Notes: a model not told the origin generated them from the letters alone. A stretch of 42,699 nt of DNA from Lachnospiraceae bacterium (GCA_021202335.1 JAJQDE010000015.1:1-42699), one strand, 5' to 3'; numbered from the stretch's first letter, positions 22,363 to 31,959 are shown. Program-made: numbers and translations.

Positions 22363-23568
22363 TTATGAATCCATCCTTATCATTGCTATAACGTTTCCTG
22401 CCTTTGCAGCCTTTTCGCGGTAATCCGCTTCGCTCATCTCTCCCGTGATAAAGCCGCACTCGCCTTCAGCAACGCCGTCAATAAAAGTAATCTCTCCAAA
22501 TGCATCCGCCGCTGCCGCCCTGTCGTTGCCGGACACTCTCACGAAAAATCTTCTGACAAACGAATCGACCGGAGAAATTTCAAGCTTTTCTTCATCCCAT
22601 CTTGTATCGAGATTTTTTCCTATATGCCTTGCGCAGTCGAGCACGTCCGCCACTACCGCGCTCGCCGTGGCAAGCTTTCCCGCACCCTTTCCGTAATACA
22701 TGGTTTCGCCGCCCATGTTACAGTTGAGCAGAATTGCATTATACACACCGTTTACGCCAAACAGCGGGTTTTCGTCCGTCACCACAAAAGGCGCCACGAT
22801 TGCATAATACTTATCGCCCTTTTTCAGGCTCTTTGCAAAAAGCTTAATGGTCGCACCCAGCTTCTTCATATATGCAAAATCCGTGTCCGTTATCGCGGTA
22901 ATGCCCTCTGTCAGGATATCCGCATAGGAAACGTTTTTTCCGTATGCAAGCGAGGTAAGTATTGCTATTTTCCTGCACGCGTCAAAGCCCAAAACATCAG
23001 CATCGGGATTTTTCTCCGCATAACCCTTCTCCTGCGCGCGCTTCAGCACATCCGCAAAAGCAAGCCCCTCTGTTTCCATTTTTGTCAGTATATAATTTGT
23101 CGTGCCGTTTAAAATTCCGGTAATCGACAGAATTTCCTCCTGCGCAAGCGAGGTCCGCAGCGGTCTGATAATCGGTATGCCGCCCCCCACGCTCGCCTCA
23201 AATAAATAGCTGCAGTTGTTTGCCTTAGCAAGCTTTAAAAGCTCCGGACCGTGCATCTCCACAAGCTCCTTATTGGAGGTGCATACGCTTTTGCCCTTTT
23301 CAAGCGCGCGTCTTGTAAACTCATAGGCGGGCTTAACGCCTCCCATAGTTTCACACACGATTTCCACCTCGGGGTCGTTCACTATATCGTCAAAGCTGTT
23401 CGTGAGCACCTCCGTAACGGGGTCGTCCTCAAAGGTTTTTAAATCCAGGACATACTTTACCTCAATTGCCTCGTTAATTTTACCGGTAATCACGTCTTTA
23501 TTCTGCCTGATGACCTCAAACACGCCGCTTCCGACCGTACCATACCCCAATATTGCTATTTTTACCAT
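22363..23568 (-). CDS. hom: homoserine dehydrogenase
   Basis: This 401-residue protein reduces aspartate semialdehyde to homoserine with NAD(P)H. The Rossmann motif AILGYGTVGSGV is at residues 5-16. TSNKELVEMHG (about 98-108), EASVGGGIPIIRPL (about 124-137) and the homoserine dehydrogenase signature around NPDADVLGFDACRK (about 193-206) follow. A C-terminal regulatory region begins near 330. Length is slightly short of the 430-residue forms. GGAGGTTTAGA precedes ATG at 23568. It lies between the ACT-domain gene (34 bp) and lysC (33 bp), in the biosynthetic order hom then lysC. Confidence 0.95.
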   Translation of the reverse strand: MVKIAILGYGTVGSGVFEVIRQNKDVITGKINEAIEVKYVLDLKTFEDDPVTEVLTNSFDDIVNDPEVEIVCETMGGVKPAYEFTRRALEKGKSVCTSNKELVEMHGPELLKLAKANNCSYLFEASVGGGIPIIRPLRTSLAQEEILSITGILNGTTNYILTKMETEGLAFADVLKRAQEKGYAEKNPDADVLGFDACRKIAILTSLAYGKNVSYADILTEGITAITDTDFAYMKKLGATIKLFAKSLKKGDKYYAIVAPFVVTDENPLFGVNGVYNAILLNCNMGGETMYYGKGAGKLATASAVVADVLDCARHIGKNLDTRWDEEKLEISPVDSFVRRFFVRVSGNDRAAAADAFGEITFIDGVAEGECGFITGEMSEADYREKAAKAGNVIAMIRMDS

Positions 23569-23602
23569 TCTAAACCTCCATTTTTGTTCAAATTGTTCAA
23601 GC

Positions 23603-24046
23603 CTATTCCCTGGCAAGCACCTTCACATTGTGCACGCCGCTTATTTTTTCCATTTCCTGTATCATCACGGACACATCGCCCGTGTTTGGAAGTATCTGCA
23701 CACTCAGTGACAGGGACGCAGTCCCGTTTATCGGGATTGCCTGATGGATTGTAAGGATATTTGCCCGAAAATCCGCCACTACCTTCAGCAGATCGGACAA
23801 AAGTCCCGGCTCATCGTCCATTTGGCATGCAAGGTTTAACGTCGTGCCCTGAGCAGAATCGTGAAACGGAAAAATATCTTCCTTATATTTATAATATGAG
23901 CTTCTGCTGATACCTGCCCTGTCAGTCGCCTCCTGCACTGAGGCGGCTTTTTTGGTGTCGAGCAGGCGGTTTACCTCCACCACCTTGAGCAAAACCTCCG
24001 GAAGCGCTTTTTCCTTTACCACATAATAGGCTGTCGTTCCTTCCAT
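23603..24046 (-). CDS. ACT domain-containing protein, UPF0735/PheB-like
   Basis: The 147-residue protein has an N-terminal helix-turn-helix-like part (SVQEATDRAGISRSSYYKYK, about residues 36-55) and a C-terminal ACT domain (about 68-145, TTLNLACQMDDEPGLLSDLLK at its start), the arrangement of the UPF0735 / PheB family. ACT domains bind amino acids; a regulatory role for hom and lysC, which follow at once, is a natural inference but unproven. GGAAATGAAATAA precedes the start. No T-box or other leader element was recognised in the 5' region, which does contain a long hairpin at 24124-24165. Confidence 0.88.
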   Translation of the reverse strand: MEGTTAYYVVKEKALPEVLLKVVEVNRLLDTKKAASVQEATDRAGISRSSYYKYKEDIFPFHDSAQGTTLNLACQMDDEPGLLSDLLKVVADFRANILTIHQAIPINGTASLSLSVQILPNTGDVSVMIQEMEKISGVHNVKVLARE

Positions 24047-24123
24047 TTATTTCATTTCCTTTTTAGTTGTTTTTCCTTTATGGACATTTGTGCGTCAACG
24101 CAATACATGTTACCATAGTAAAC

Positions 24124-24165
24124 AAAAAATTTCAAGGGATTTTTTTATCGCCCTTGAAATTTTTT
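24124..24165. terminator. perfect 15-bp inverted repeat with T-tracts
   Basis: AAAAAATTTCAAGGG (24124-24138) and CCCTTGAAATTTTTT (24151-24165) are exact inverses around a 12-base loop, with A/T tracts at both ends as in a bidirectional terminator. The right arm also contains the TTGAAA -35 box of the tRNA-Gly promoter, so the hairpin and the promoter overlap. Confidence 0.6.
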
Positions 24166-24182
24166 AAATACTATGATAAAAT
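24154..24182 (+). promoter_or_regulatory. promoter of tRNA-Gly
   Basis: TTGAAA at 24154-24159 and TAAAAT at 24177-24182 are 17 bp apart, and the mature tRNA begins 12 bp after the -10 box. Confidence 0.65.
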
Positions 24183-24194
24183 AATAATTGTCAT

Positions 24195-24265
24195 GCAGAT
24201 ATTGTTCATCGGTAGAACGCCGGCTTCCCAAGCCGGAAAGGCGGGTTCGACTCCCGTTATCTGCT
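24195..24265 (+). tRNA. tRNA-Gly(CCC)
   Basis: A complete cloverleaf can be drawn: acceptor GCAGATA/TATCTGC, D arm GTTC-ATCGGTA-GAAC, anticodon arm CCGGC-TTCCCAA-GCCGG with anticodon CCC, variable loop AAAG, T arm GCGGG-TTCGACT-CCCGT and discriminator T, as expected for tRNA-Gly. CCA is not encoded; a T-run follows. It is the only tRNA in the window and has its own promoter and terminator. Confidence 0.9.
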
Positions 24266-24275
24266 TTTTTATTAC

Positions 24276-24315
24276 AACAGCTCAATCACAGGCGCCAGCT
24301 TGTGATTGAGCTGTT
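24276..24315. terminator. terminator between tRNA-Gly and dinB
   Basis: AACAGCTCAATCACA (24276-24290) pairs exactly with TGTGATTGAGCTGTT (24301-24315). CGTTTT follows on the plus strand, and on the minus strand the hairpin begins five bases after the dinB stop. It probably serves both convergent genes. Confidence 0.75.
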
Positions 24316-24319
24316 CGTT

Positions 24320-25567
24320 TTAACCAAAGTATTTCGTGGTTCCGGGCGCATGCTCTATTTTATCCTGCCTTAAAAATGACGCCCGCTTCACGGCATCAGT
24401 GCCAAAGCGCTCCCGAATACTGTCCATTGCGCGGTCAAGCCGCTCAAGCTTCTCAATGCTTCCATCGTCAAAAAGCGTCAGTTGTCTGCCGTCGCAGGCG
24501 CGGCTTACATGGCTTGTCTGTATTCCGAGGAGTCTGACGGGTCTGCCGTCCCAAAGCTCCTCAAACAGACGCACGGCAGCTTCGTATATTTCGTTCGTGA
24601 CGTTGGTTGCATGCACAAGCTCGCACTGATGTGACGCTTTTGAAAGGTCATTATACTTGATATTTACAGTCACCACCTCTTCCCGCGCATCGTCCTGCCT
24701 CAGCCGCCTTCCCACCGTTTCCGCCAGGGACATCAGTATCAGCCCTGCCGTATCTTCATCAGCCACGTCAAAGGCTATCGTTGTGGCGTTTCCATAGCTT
24801 TTGGTGTCGGCAGGCTCCGCCTCAACCACGGACGCGCCTTCCCCGTTTGCAAATTTCCATATCACCTCGCCCTGTTTTTTGAGCGACGCTCTGAGCATAT
24901 CAACATCCTCATTGGCAAGCTCACCTATCGTATGTATTCCAAGCGTATGCAGAGTATGCTCCGTGGAATGTCCCACCAAAAACAATTCGCCGACGGGAAG
25001 CCCCCACATTTTATTCTTTATCTCATGCGGAAACAGCGTGTGTACCAAATTCGGTTTCTTAAAATCGCTCGCCATCTTTGCCAAAAGCTTGTTGGAGGAA
25101 ATACCCACATTCACTGTAAAGCCAAGCTCACCGTAAATTTCATCCTTAATGCGCGATGCCGCCTCAACCGGCGCGCCGAAAAGCTTTTCGGTTCCCGTCA
25201 TATCCATGAAACATTCATCTATGCTGCACTGCTCTATAACATCCGAATACCGCTCCAATATGGCAATAAACGCCCTTGAATATTGCCGGTATATTTCATG
25301 CCGCGACGGCACCAGCACAAGGTTCGGACACTTTTTAAGCGCATCCGTTATCGGCTCGCCCGTCCTTATACCATACTTTTTGGCAGGAATGGACTTTGCA
25401 AGGATAATTCCGCGCCGTTTCGACCTGTCGCCGCCCACCGCAGAAGGAATTGTGCGCAAGTCCTCCGTCAGCTCGGGGAACTGCTCCGGGTGCTTTAATC
25501 TCTCGACCGCCTCCCAGGACAGAAACGCGCTGTTTACATCCACATGAAATATCAGTTTTTCCGCCAT
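24320..25567 (-). CDS. dinB: Y-family DNA polymerase (DNA polymerase IV)
   Basis: This 415-residue translesion polymerase copies damaged DNA without proofreading. HVDVNSAFLSW (about residues 8-18, Asp10) and CSIDECFMD (about 114-122, Asp117 and Glu118) carry the metal-binding acids. An extended loop with SAVGGDRSKRRGI lies near 41-53, then the little-finger domain. QLTLFDD near 362-368 looks like a sliding-clamp binding motif. ATG at 25567 follows GGTGAGGG. It lies 21 bp behind the Gx-transporter gene. I see no evident LexA box. Confidence 0.93.
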   Translation of the reverse strand: MAEKLIFHVDVNSAFLSWEAVERLKHPEQFPELTEDLRTIPSAVGGDRSKRRGIILAKSIPAKKYGIRTGEPITDALKKCPNLVLVPSRHEIYRQYSRAFIAILERYSDVIEQCSIDECFMDMTGTEKLFGAPVEAASRIKDEIYGELGFTVNVGISSNKLLAKMASDFKKPNLVHTLFPHEIKNKMWGLPVGELFLVGHSTEHTLHTLGIHTIGELANEDVDMLRASLKKQGEVIWKFANGEGASVVEAEPADTKSYGNATTIAFDVADEDTAGLILMSLAETVGRRLRQDDAREEVVTVNIKYNDLSKASHQCELVHATNVTNEIYEAAVRLFEELWDGRPVRLLGIQTSHVSRACDGRQLTLFDDGSIEKLERLDRAMDSIRERFGTDAVKRASFLRQDKIEHAPGTTKYFG

Positions 25568-25588
25568 ACCCTCACCCTGTACCATTTC

Positions 25589-26089
25589 TTAATCAATATC
25601 CATTTTCCAAAGCAGCCTTCTCACACGGTAAGCCACCGCTCCGATTACCGCTCCCGTCACCGCTCCTGCCGCAATCAGAACGGGAAGATAATAAAGCACC
25701 GCCGTGCTTTCCACCGCAAGTGAAGCCACTGCCAGCTGTCCCATATTGTGCGCCGCTCCTCCCGCCATGCTCACTCCGGGCATCGAAAAGCCCTTTGCCT
25801 TTTTCAGGGCAAGCATCACAAAAAAGCTCAGTATTCCGCCCGCCATACTGTAAATCAGCATGGACAAATTTCCGAATAAAAATGACGAAAGTGTCACTTT
25901 TAATATCAGCACCGTGAACACGCAGCCTGCGGGCATAAAATACAATCCGATTACAACAACCAGATTTGCAAGTCCGAGCTTAATCCCGGGGATTCCAACG
26001 GAAAACGGAAGCAGTGCCTCTATATAGCCAAATATCAGCGAAAGCGCCGTCAGCATGGCGCAATACGCCGTCTTTTTCGTGTTTGTCAT
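25589..26089 (-). CDS. Gx transporter family / heptaprenyl diphosphate synthase component I-like membrane protein
   Basis: The 166-residue protein has about five membrane helices and glycine-rich loops (LPFSVGIPGIKLGLANL near residues 27-43, GGAAHNMGQLAVA near 109-121). These match the family annotated as Gx transporter or Hpre_diP_synt_I, thought to be related to ECF S-components; a real substrate is unknown. GGGAGCGG precedes the start. It lies 14 bp behind a NusG-domain-II gene, a frequent pairing in clostridia, often beside flavin-transferring genes that are absent here. Confidence 0.8.
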   Translation of the reverse strand: MTNTKKTAYCAMLTALSLIFGYIEALLPFSVGIPGIKLGLANLVVVIGLYFMPAGCVFTVLILKVTLSSFLFGNLSMLIYSMAGGILSFFVMLALKKAKGFSMPGVSMAGGAAHNMGQLAVASLAVESTAVLYYLPVLIAAGAVTGAVIGAVAYRVRRLLWKMDID

Positions 26090-26103
26090 TTTTCCGCTCC
26101 CTG

Positions 26104-26481
26104 TTAGCGCGTTACTGCGTCCGGCTGCGCGCTCTCCCCGTCCGTACCCGCTGCCACGACCTCCACCACAAGGCGATGCGGCAGGCAGATAATGCTTTCA
26201 TTCGTCCTTGCAATCGGCTTGTATGTCATGCAGTATTTGTCAGGGCAGTCGGCGCTCTCCATATAGGCGCTGCCGTTTTCTATCACAAGCCTGTTATATC
26301 CAAGCTCTCCCTCTATATCAATTACCCGGTCCTCCAAAAGGCTGTACTCTCCATAAAGCCCGCCATCTATGGAAACCCTGATTTTTGCGCCGTCCCCGCC
26401 CTTCCAAAGCGCCATAAAAAGCTCTGAGGCTGCGACAGCCGCCGCAATAAACAGCAGCAAAAGCATATCTCTTTTTGTCAT
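26104..26481 (-). CDS. NusG domain II-containing small membrane-anchored protein
   Basis: The 125-residue product has one N-terminal membrane helix (about residues 5-25) and then a small beta-rich domain with CPDKYC (about 79-84) and IICLPHRLVVEV (about 97-108), characteristic of NusG domain II proteins in clostridia. The domain is expected outside the membrane. Function unknown. ATG at 26481 (MTKRDMLL) is chosen; upstream codons overlap the map gene and are unlikely. It lies 14 bp behind map and 14 bp ahead of the Gx-transporter gene. Confidence 0.83.
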   Translation of the reverse strand: MTKRDMLLLLFIAAAVAASELFMALWKGGDGAKIRVSIDGGLYGEYSLLEDRVIDIEGELGYNRLVIENGSAYMESADCPDKYCMTYKPIARTNESIICLPHRLVVEVVAAGTDGESAQPDAVTR

Positions 26482-26495
26482 ACTGCGCCCCGATA

Positions 26496-27413
26496 TCAAT
26501 ATGAGATAATCTCGTAGCCGTCCTCTGTCACGAGCACCTGTATTTCCCACTGTGCGGACGGCATACCGTCCTGCGTGTATACTGTCCAGCCGTCCTCATC
26601 GGAAATATAAATTTCCTCTCCGCCCATGTTTATCATGGGTTCTATCGTAAACATCATTCCGGGAACCAAAAGCATGCCCGTATCCTTAGGGCATACATAG
26701 CTCACCCATGGATCCTCATGAAATTCAAGTCCCACGCCGTGCCCGCCGATTTCGCGCACCACCGTATAGCCGTTTTCCATCGCAAACTCATGGATGGCGG
26801 CTCCCATATCGCCGATTTTTCTCCACGGCTGCACATATTTCAAGCCAACCTCAAGGCTCTGCTTCGTGATTTCCACAAGGCGTTTTTTGTCCGCAGATAC
26901 CTCTCCGATGCAATACATTCTCGAGGAGTCGGAAAAATATCCGTTATAGATGGTCGAAGCGTCCACATTTATGATATCGCCCTCCTTGAGCACCTGCTCC
27001 GCCGAGGGAATACCATGACACACCACATCGTTTACGGAGGTGCAGACGCTTTTCGGAAATCCCTCATAATTTAAGGGCGCCGCTGTCGCTCCCCATTTTT
27101 TGGTGATTTCACGCACCCGGTCGTCAATCTCCTGTGTGGTAACACCCGCCCCTATATGCTCTCCGATATAATCAAGAATTTCAATATTGATTTTAGCGCT
27201 CTCTCGTATTCCCTGTATCTGCGCCGGATTTTTCAAAATGCGTCTTGGCGGCACAAGCATCCCCTTCATTCTGTACTCGTCAAGCCTTGCGTCAAAATCA
27301 CAGTGGCACTTTTTATATTTTTTCCCGCTTCCGCACCAACATTCATCATTTCTGCCGATTTTAATTTCCGGCTCCGGTTTCAACTGCCTTATGTCTGAAA
27401 TTTTTCTTACCAT
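26496..27413 (-). CDS. map: methionine aminopeptidase type I with N-terminal SEC-C motif
   Basis: This 305-residue enzyme removes the initiator methionine. The usual five metal ligands can be seen: Asp in INVDAS, Asp in SDSSRM, His in GGHGVGLEFHE, Glu in FTIEPM and Glu in QWEIQV. In front lies a SEC-C zinc motif (RNDECWCGSGKKYKKCHC, residues 21-38), known on some clostridial Map proteins and thought to help ribosome binding. ATG at 27413 follows GAGGAGAGAT; the frame continues to 27494 inside polC but without support. It is followed by the NusG-domain-II gene. Confidence 0.93.
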   Translation of the reverse strand: MVRKISDIRQLKPEPEIKIGRNDECWCGSGKKYKKCHCDFDARLDEYRMKGMLVPPRRILKNPAQIQGIRESAKINIEILDYIGEHIGAGVTTQEIDDRVREITKKWGATAAPLNYEGFPKSVCTSVNDVVCHGIPSAEQVLKEGDIINVDASTIYNGYFSDSSRMYCIGEVSADKKRLVEITKQSLEVGLKYVQPWRKIGDMGAAIHEFAMENGYTVVREIGGHGVGLEFHEDPWVSYVCPKDTGMLLVPGMMFTIEPMINMGGEEIYISDEDGWTVYTQDGMPSAQWEIQVLVTEDGYEIISY

Positions 27414-27477
27414 ATCTCTCCTCATTTCCGCGCTTCTCTTTGCGCATAACTCAATGCTTGTGCAGGCAAAGTGCAGA

Positions 27478-30400
27478 CTAACCAACCAAATCAAACAGAC
27501 TGATCTGATTAGACTCGGGGATATATCCGAGCAGACCCAAATCCGCCATTAAATCAATCACCGTCTTTGAAACCTTCGTTCTGCTTCTGAAATCATCCTT
27601 TGACAAAAACGGACCGTCAAGCGCCGCCTCCATAATCGCGTCAGCTGCTTTCTCCCCCAATCCGTCTATGCTGTTCAGCGAGGGCATGATTTTTCCATCC
27701 ATAATCTGAAAATTTCTTGAATGTGCCTTAAAAATGTCTATCGGCACAAATTCAAAGCCCCTCACATACATTTCCTGAACAATCCGCAAATCCCGCAAGG
27801 TGTCCTGTTCTTTATTGGTAAGCGTGTCGGAGCGCTTTTTGTAATCCGCCAAAACCCGCTCCAAATGCTCCCGCCCCTGACACATAAGCTCGTAGGAAAA
27901 GCCCGACGCCCTTATGCTGAAAAACGCGCAGTAATACGCAAGCGGATAGTTGATTTTACAGTAGGCGATGCGCCAGCCCATCATAACATATGCCGCCGCA
28001 TGCGCTTTCGGGAACATATACTGTATCTTCTCACACGACCACACATACCAGTCCGGCACGCCATGGGCAAGCATGTCCGACTTCCACTCGTCCCAGCTTG
28101 CGCACTTGCCCTTTGCGACAGTCCCCTTTCGCACGGCCTCCATTATCTTAAAGGATTCCTCCGAGTCGAGTCCCATGCTGATTAAATACGTCATGATATC
28201 GTCACGGGTACAGATTGCCGTCGAAATAGTCGCCTTTCCCTCCTGAATGAGCGTCTGCGCATTCCCAAGCCACACGTCGGTACCATGCGAAAGCCCTGAA
28301 ATACGCACCAAATCGGAAAAATATTTGGGCTGGCAGTCCATAACCATTTGCATGGCAAAATCCGTTCCGAACTCCGGTATTCCGAGGCATCCAAGCTTGC
28401 AGCCTCCGATATCCTCCGGCTTAATTCCAAGCGCAGACGTATTTTGGAAAAGCGACATGACCTCTTTATCGTCAAGCGGTATCTGCGTCGGGTCAATCCC
28501 TGTCAAATCCTGTAACATTCTTATCATGGTCGGATCATCGTGTCCGAGAATGTCAAGCTTTAAGAGATTGTGGTCGATGGAATGGTAGTCAAAATGCGTC
28601 GTTACCGTGTCCGTGGTCATATCGTTTGCGGGATGCTGCACAGGTGTAAAAGAGTTAATCTCCTCGCCCACCGGGAGAACCACAATTCCGCCGGGGTGCT
28701 GTCCGGTGGTTCTTCTCACTCCCACACAGCCCTCGACAATGCGGTTAATCTCGCTCGTCCGTTTATGCTGACCGCGTTCCTCATAATAATTCTTTACATA
28801 TCCGAAGGCAGTTTTATCCGCCAGAGTGCCTATCGTACCCGCGCGGAAGGTCTGACCGTAGCCGAATATCACCTCCGTGTACTTGTGCGCCTTGCTCTGA
28901 TACTCGCCCGAAAAGTTAAGGTCGATATCCGGCTCCTTATTCCCCTTAAAGCCCAAAAAGGTTTCAAACGGAATATCAAAGCCGTCCTTTACAAGCTTCT
29001 CTCCACATTCGGGGCAGTTCTTATCCGGCATGTCGCAGCCTGCCATTCCGGCAAATTTCTTTACCTCATCTGAGTAAAAATCGCTGTAATGGCACTTTTT
29101 GCAATAATAGTGCGGGCTGAGCGGATTCACCTCCGTTATCCCCGCCATTGTAGCCACAAACGACGAGCCGACTGAGCCTCGCGAGCCCACCAGATATCCG
29201 TCCTCCACCGATTTCCACACAAGCTTCTGCGCAATGATATACATAACCGCAAAGCCGTTGCTGATAATGGAGTTCAGCTCCTTCTCAAGCCTTGCCTCCA
29301 CTATATCCGGAAGATTTTCTCCATACATCTCATGCGCCTTGCGGTAGCATATCGCAGTAAGCTGCTTGTCGCTGTCCTCAATTACAGGCGGGCACTTATC
29401 CGGGCGCACGGGAGCTATCCTGTCGCACATATCCGCTATCAGATTTGTGTTTGTCTCGACAATTTCCTCTGCCTTCCCGCTGCCAAGATAATATGCGAAT
29501 TCATCCAGCATCTCCTCCGTAGTGCGCAGATAAAGCGGCGCCTGCTCATCCGCATCCTTGAAGCCCTTCCCCGCCATAATGATGCGGCGATACACCTCGT
29601 CCTGCGGGTCAAGGAAATGCACATCGCAGGTTCCGACCACCGGCTTATGGAACTGCTCTCCCAGCTTAACCACCCTTTTGTTCAGCTCGATTAAATCCTC
29701 CTCGGAGTTAATGTTTCTGTGCTTTTCTGACTCTATCATAAATCTGTTGTTGCCAATCGGCTGTATCTCCAAATAGTCGTAAAAGCTCACAATATTTGCA
29801 ATCTGCTCGTCACTCTGCCCGTCAAGGAGAGCCCTGAAAAGCTCGCCCGCCTCACATGCGCTTCCTATGATCAGACCCTCACGGTACTTCTCAATCAGGC
29901 TTTTGGGAATTAATGGGCGCTTATAAAAATAAGTTAAATGCGACTCCGACACTAAACGGTACAGATTAATCCTGCCTGTCTGATTTTTGGCAAGAATAAT
30001 AATATGGTAGGAATGGAGCTTTCTGACCGCCTCCACGCTTGCCTTCCCCAAATCGTTCAGCTCCGAAAGCGTTTCTATGCCGTCCTTTTTCAGCATTGCA
30101 ATGAACTTAACAAATATTTCAGCCGTACACTCGGCGTCGTCCACCGCCCTGTGATGATTTTGCAGCGACACGCCGAGCGTTTTTGCCACGGCATCCAGCG
30201 TATACTTTGACTGACCCGTAAGCAGTGTGCGCGCAATTCCAAGCGTGTCCACATAAGTATAGGAAAACTCCCTTCCCTGACGCTTTGCGTTTTCCCTGAT
30301 AAAGCTCACGTCAAAGCCCGCGTTATGCGCTACGAGTATCGCGTCCGCGGCAAAATCAAGGAATTCAGGCAGCACCGTATCAATCGTGTCCGCCTCCATC

Positions 30401-31959
30401 ACCATGCTGTCGTTTATTCCCGTCAGCTTCTCTATCTCAAACGGAATGGGAACCTCCGGGTTTACAAAAGCCGAAAACCTGTCGACAATCTCGCCCTTCT
30501 CCACCTTCACCGCACCGATCTCCATGATGCGGTTCGATACGGGTGAAAAGCCGGTGGTTTCTATGTCAAACACCACATAGGTTTCATCCAACGTCTGTCC
30601 CTTACCGTCCGTCACAATCTGCTTGGAATCGTCCACCAGATATCCCTCGACTCCGTAAATAATCTTAAAATCATCATCCGGCGACACGCTGTGGTATGCG
30701 TCTGGAAATGCCTGTACGCATCCGTGGTCGGTAATCGCAATCGCCTTATGTCCCCACTTTTTTGCCCTCTTTATAATATCCTTCACATCGGAAACGCCGT
30801 CCATATCGCTCATCTTTGTATGACAGTGCAGCTCCACGCGCTTTCTTGCACTGTTATCCATGCGCGCGGTCGTAAAGTCCGGTATCTTCATCAGCCCGAC
30901 TACCGAGCCAATCGTCAGCTCTCTGTCAAAGGTGTCGTTTACGGTGACGCCCTTCAGCTTATAAAAGCCGCCCGGCTTAAGCTCCGCCAAAAGCTCCGAA
31001 AGCTGCTCGTTATGCACGAACATCTTTACCTTTATCGTATCCGTAAAATCCGTTATCTCAAAGCTTACAATGGTACGCTCGTTTCTTATTTCGCGCGTGT
31101 CCAAAACCCGCACCTGACCGCGGATGACAATTTCACCCATCTCACCCCAAATTTCTTCAATTTTAATTGCATCGTCATCAAAATCACGTCCGAATATGAC
31201 GTTCGGATTGTCGGAGCGCTTAAGCGGCCGCTTCTGCATGCCTCCGGCGCTGCTCCTGTCAAATTTCCAGGCGTTCCTCTTTTCCTCACCGTACAGCGGT
31301 TTTTGCGGCTCTTTTTTCTCCGGTGTTTCCGCATCCGCCATCCTCACGGGCGCCTCCGCGTCCGCAGCGCCCCCTGACGCACTGATGCGGCTTGATATAT
31401 GCTCCACAATCCTCTGAATACGGATTTCATCGTCCGCCTTGTATTTCCCCGCCTCAGCCTCTTTATACGACACATTAAATTTCACGCGGAAACCGCACCG
31501 TTCATTCAATACCTTATCCAAAATGCCAATAAGCTCGTCCTCCTTGGACTTTGCGATTACGCTGTCCTCAAGAACAAGCTCAATTGTGTTTTCGTCAGGA
31601 TATCGGATATCCGCCTGGTGAAACATCGTATAAAGCATATGCTCGCACTCCCTAAGCTCAAGCAATATGCTTTCCCGATAGATATCCATAAGCCTTTCGG
31701 GATTATACTGACCTGATAAAAGAAAGCGCTCGTACACCTTTATGCTAATCGGATCCCGCGCAAAAAACTGTTTTTTTATCTCTTTTTCCACGCTGTAAAT
31801 ATGTTTTTTTTCAAGCAGGCGTTCGCTCCTGATGTAAATGCGCAGCAAATCCCTGCGCCCGGTTGCAGTCATTTTCTCCACCACCGTCTGCTCAAACAAG
31901 TCATGCAAAACGCCCTCGAGCCTTAAATTCGGAAATGCTTCAAAAAATTTCTTTTCCAT
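27478..31959 (-). CDS. polC: DNA polymerase III alpha subunit, PolC type
   Basis: This 1493-residue replicase is the Gram-positive PolC form. In order it has an N-terminal domain (1-190), an OB fold (about 270-355), a PHP domain starting RVELHCHTKMSDMDG (374-388), an inserted proofreading exonuclease (460-620, VVFDIETTG and HHRAVDDAE), the second PHP part, a four-cysteine zinc finger (Cys953, Cys956, Cys984, Cys987) and the polymerase core with DIDLNFSGEYQ (1011-1021) carrying catalytic acids. CGGAGGGT precedes the ATG. Its start overlaps the end of ispG by 20 bases, so translation may be coupled. No frameshift is visible. Confidence 0.96.
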   Translation of the reverse strand: MEKKFFEAFPNLRLEGVLHDLFEQTVVEKMTATGRRDLLRIYIRSERLLEKKHIYSVEKEIKKQFFARDPISIKVYERFLLSGQYNPERLMDIYRESILLELRECEHMLYTMFHQADIRYPDENTIELVLEDSVIAKSKEDELIGILDKVLNERCGFRVKFNVSYKEAEAGKYKADDEIRIQRIVEHISSRISASGGAADAEAPVRMADAETPEKKEPQKPLYGEEKRNAWKFDRSSAGGMQKRPLKRSDNPNVIFGRDFDDDAIKIEEIWGEMGEIVIRGQVRVLDTREIRNERTIVSFEITDFTDTIKVKMFVHNEQLSELLAELKPGGFYKLKGVTVNDTFDRELTIGSVVGLMKIPDFTTARMDNSARKRVELHCHTKMSDMDGVSDVKDIIKRAKKWGHKAIAITDHGCVQAFPDAYHSVSPDDDFKIIYGVEGYLVDDSKQIVTDGKGQTLDETYVVFDIETTGFSPVSNRIMEIGAVKVEKGEIVDRFSAFVNPEVPIPFEIEKLTGINDSMVMEADTIDTVLPEFLDFAADAILVAHNAGFDVSFIRENAKRQGREFSYTYVDTLGIARTLLTGQSKYTLDAVAKTLGVSLQNHHRAVDDAECTAEIFVKFIAMLKKDGIETLSELNDLGKASVEAVRKLHSYHIIILAKNQTGRINLYRLVSESHLTYFYKRPLIPKSLIEKYREGLIIGSACEAGELFRALLDGQSDEQIANIVSFYDYLEIQPIGNNRFMIESEKHRNINSEEDLIELNKRVVKLGEQFHKPVVGTCDVHFLDPQDEVYRRIIMAGKGFKDADEQAPLYLRTTEEMLDEFAYYLGSGKAEEIVETNTNLIADMCDRIAPVRPDKCPPVIEDSDKQLTAICYRKAHEMYGENLPDIVEARLEKELNSIISNGFAVMYIIAQKLVWKSVEDGYLVGSRGSVGSSFVATMAGITEVNPLSPHYYCKKCHYSDFYSDEVKKFAGMAGCDMPDKNCPECGEKLVKDGFDIPFETFLGFKGNKEPDIDLNFSGEYQSKAHKYTEVIFGYGQTFRAGTIGTLADKTAFGYVKNYYEERGQHKRTSEINRIVEGCVGVRRTTGQHPGGIVVLPVGEEINSFTPVQHPANDMTTDTVTTHFDYHSIDHNLLKLDILGHDDPTMIRMLQDLTGIDPTQIPLDDKEVMSLFQNTSALGIKPEDIGGCKLGCLGIPEFGTDFAMQMVMDCQPKYFSDLVRISGLSHGTDVWLGNAQTLIQEGKATISTAICTRDDIMTYLISMGLDSEESFKIMEAVRKGTVAKGKCASWDEWKSDMLAHGVPDWYVWSCEKIQYMFPKAHAAAYVMMGWRIAYCKINYPLAYYCAFFSIRASGFSYELMCQGREHLERVLADYKKRSDTLTNKEQDTLRDLRIVQEMYVRGFEFVPIDIFKAHSRNFQIMDGKIMPSLNSIDGLGEKAADAIMEAALDGPFLSKDDFRSRTKVSKTVIDLMADLGLLGYIPESNQISLFDLVG

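Noticed and set aside
24047-24123. T-box or threonine/lysine leader regulating the ACT-hom-lysC cluster
   Set aside because: No T-box sequence, lysine riboswitch core or leader peptide rich in Thr, Ile or Lys was seen in the short 5' region.
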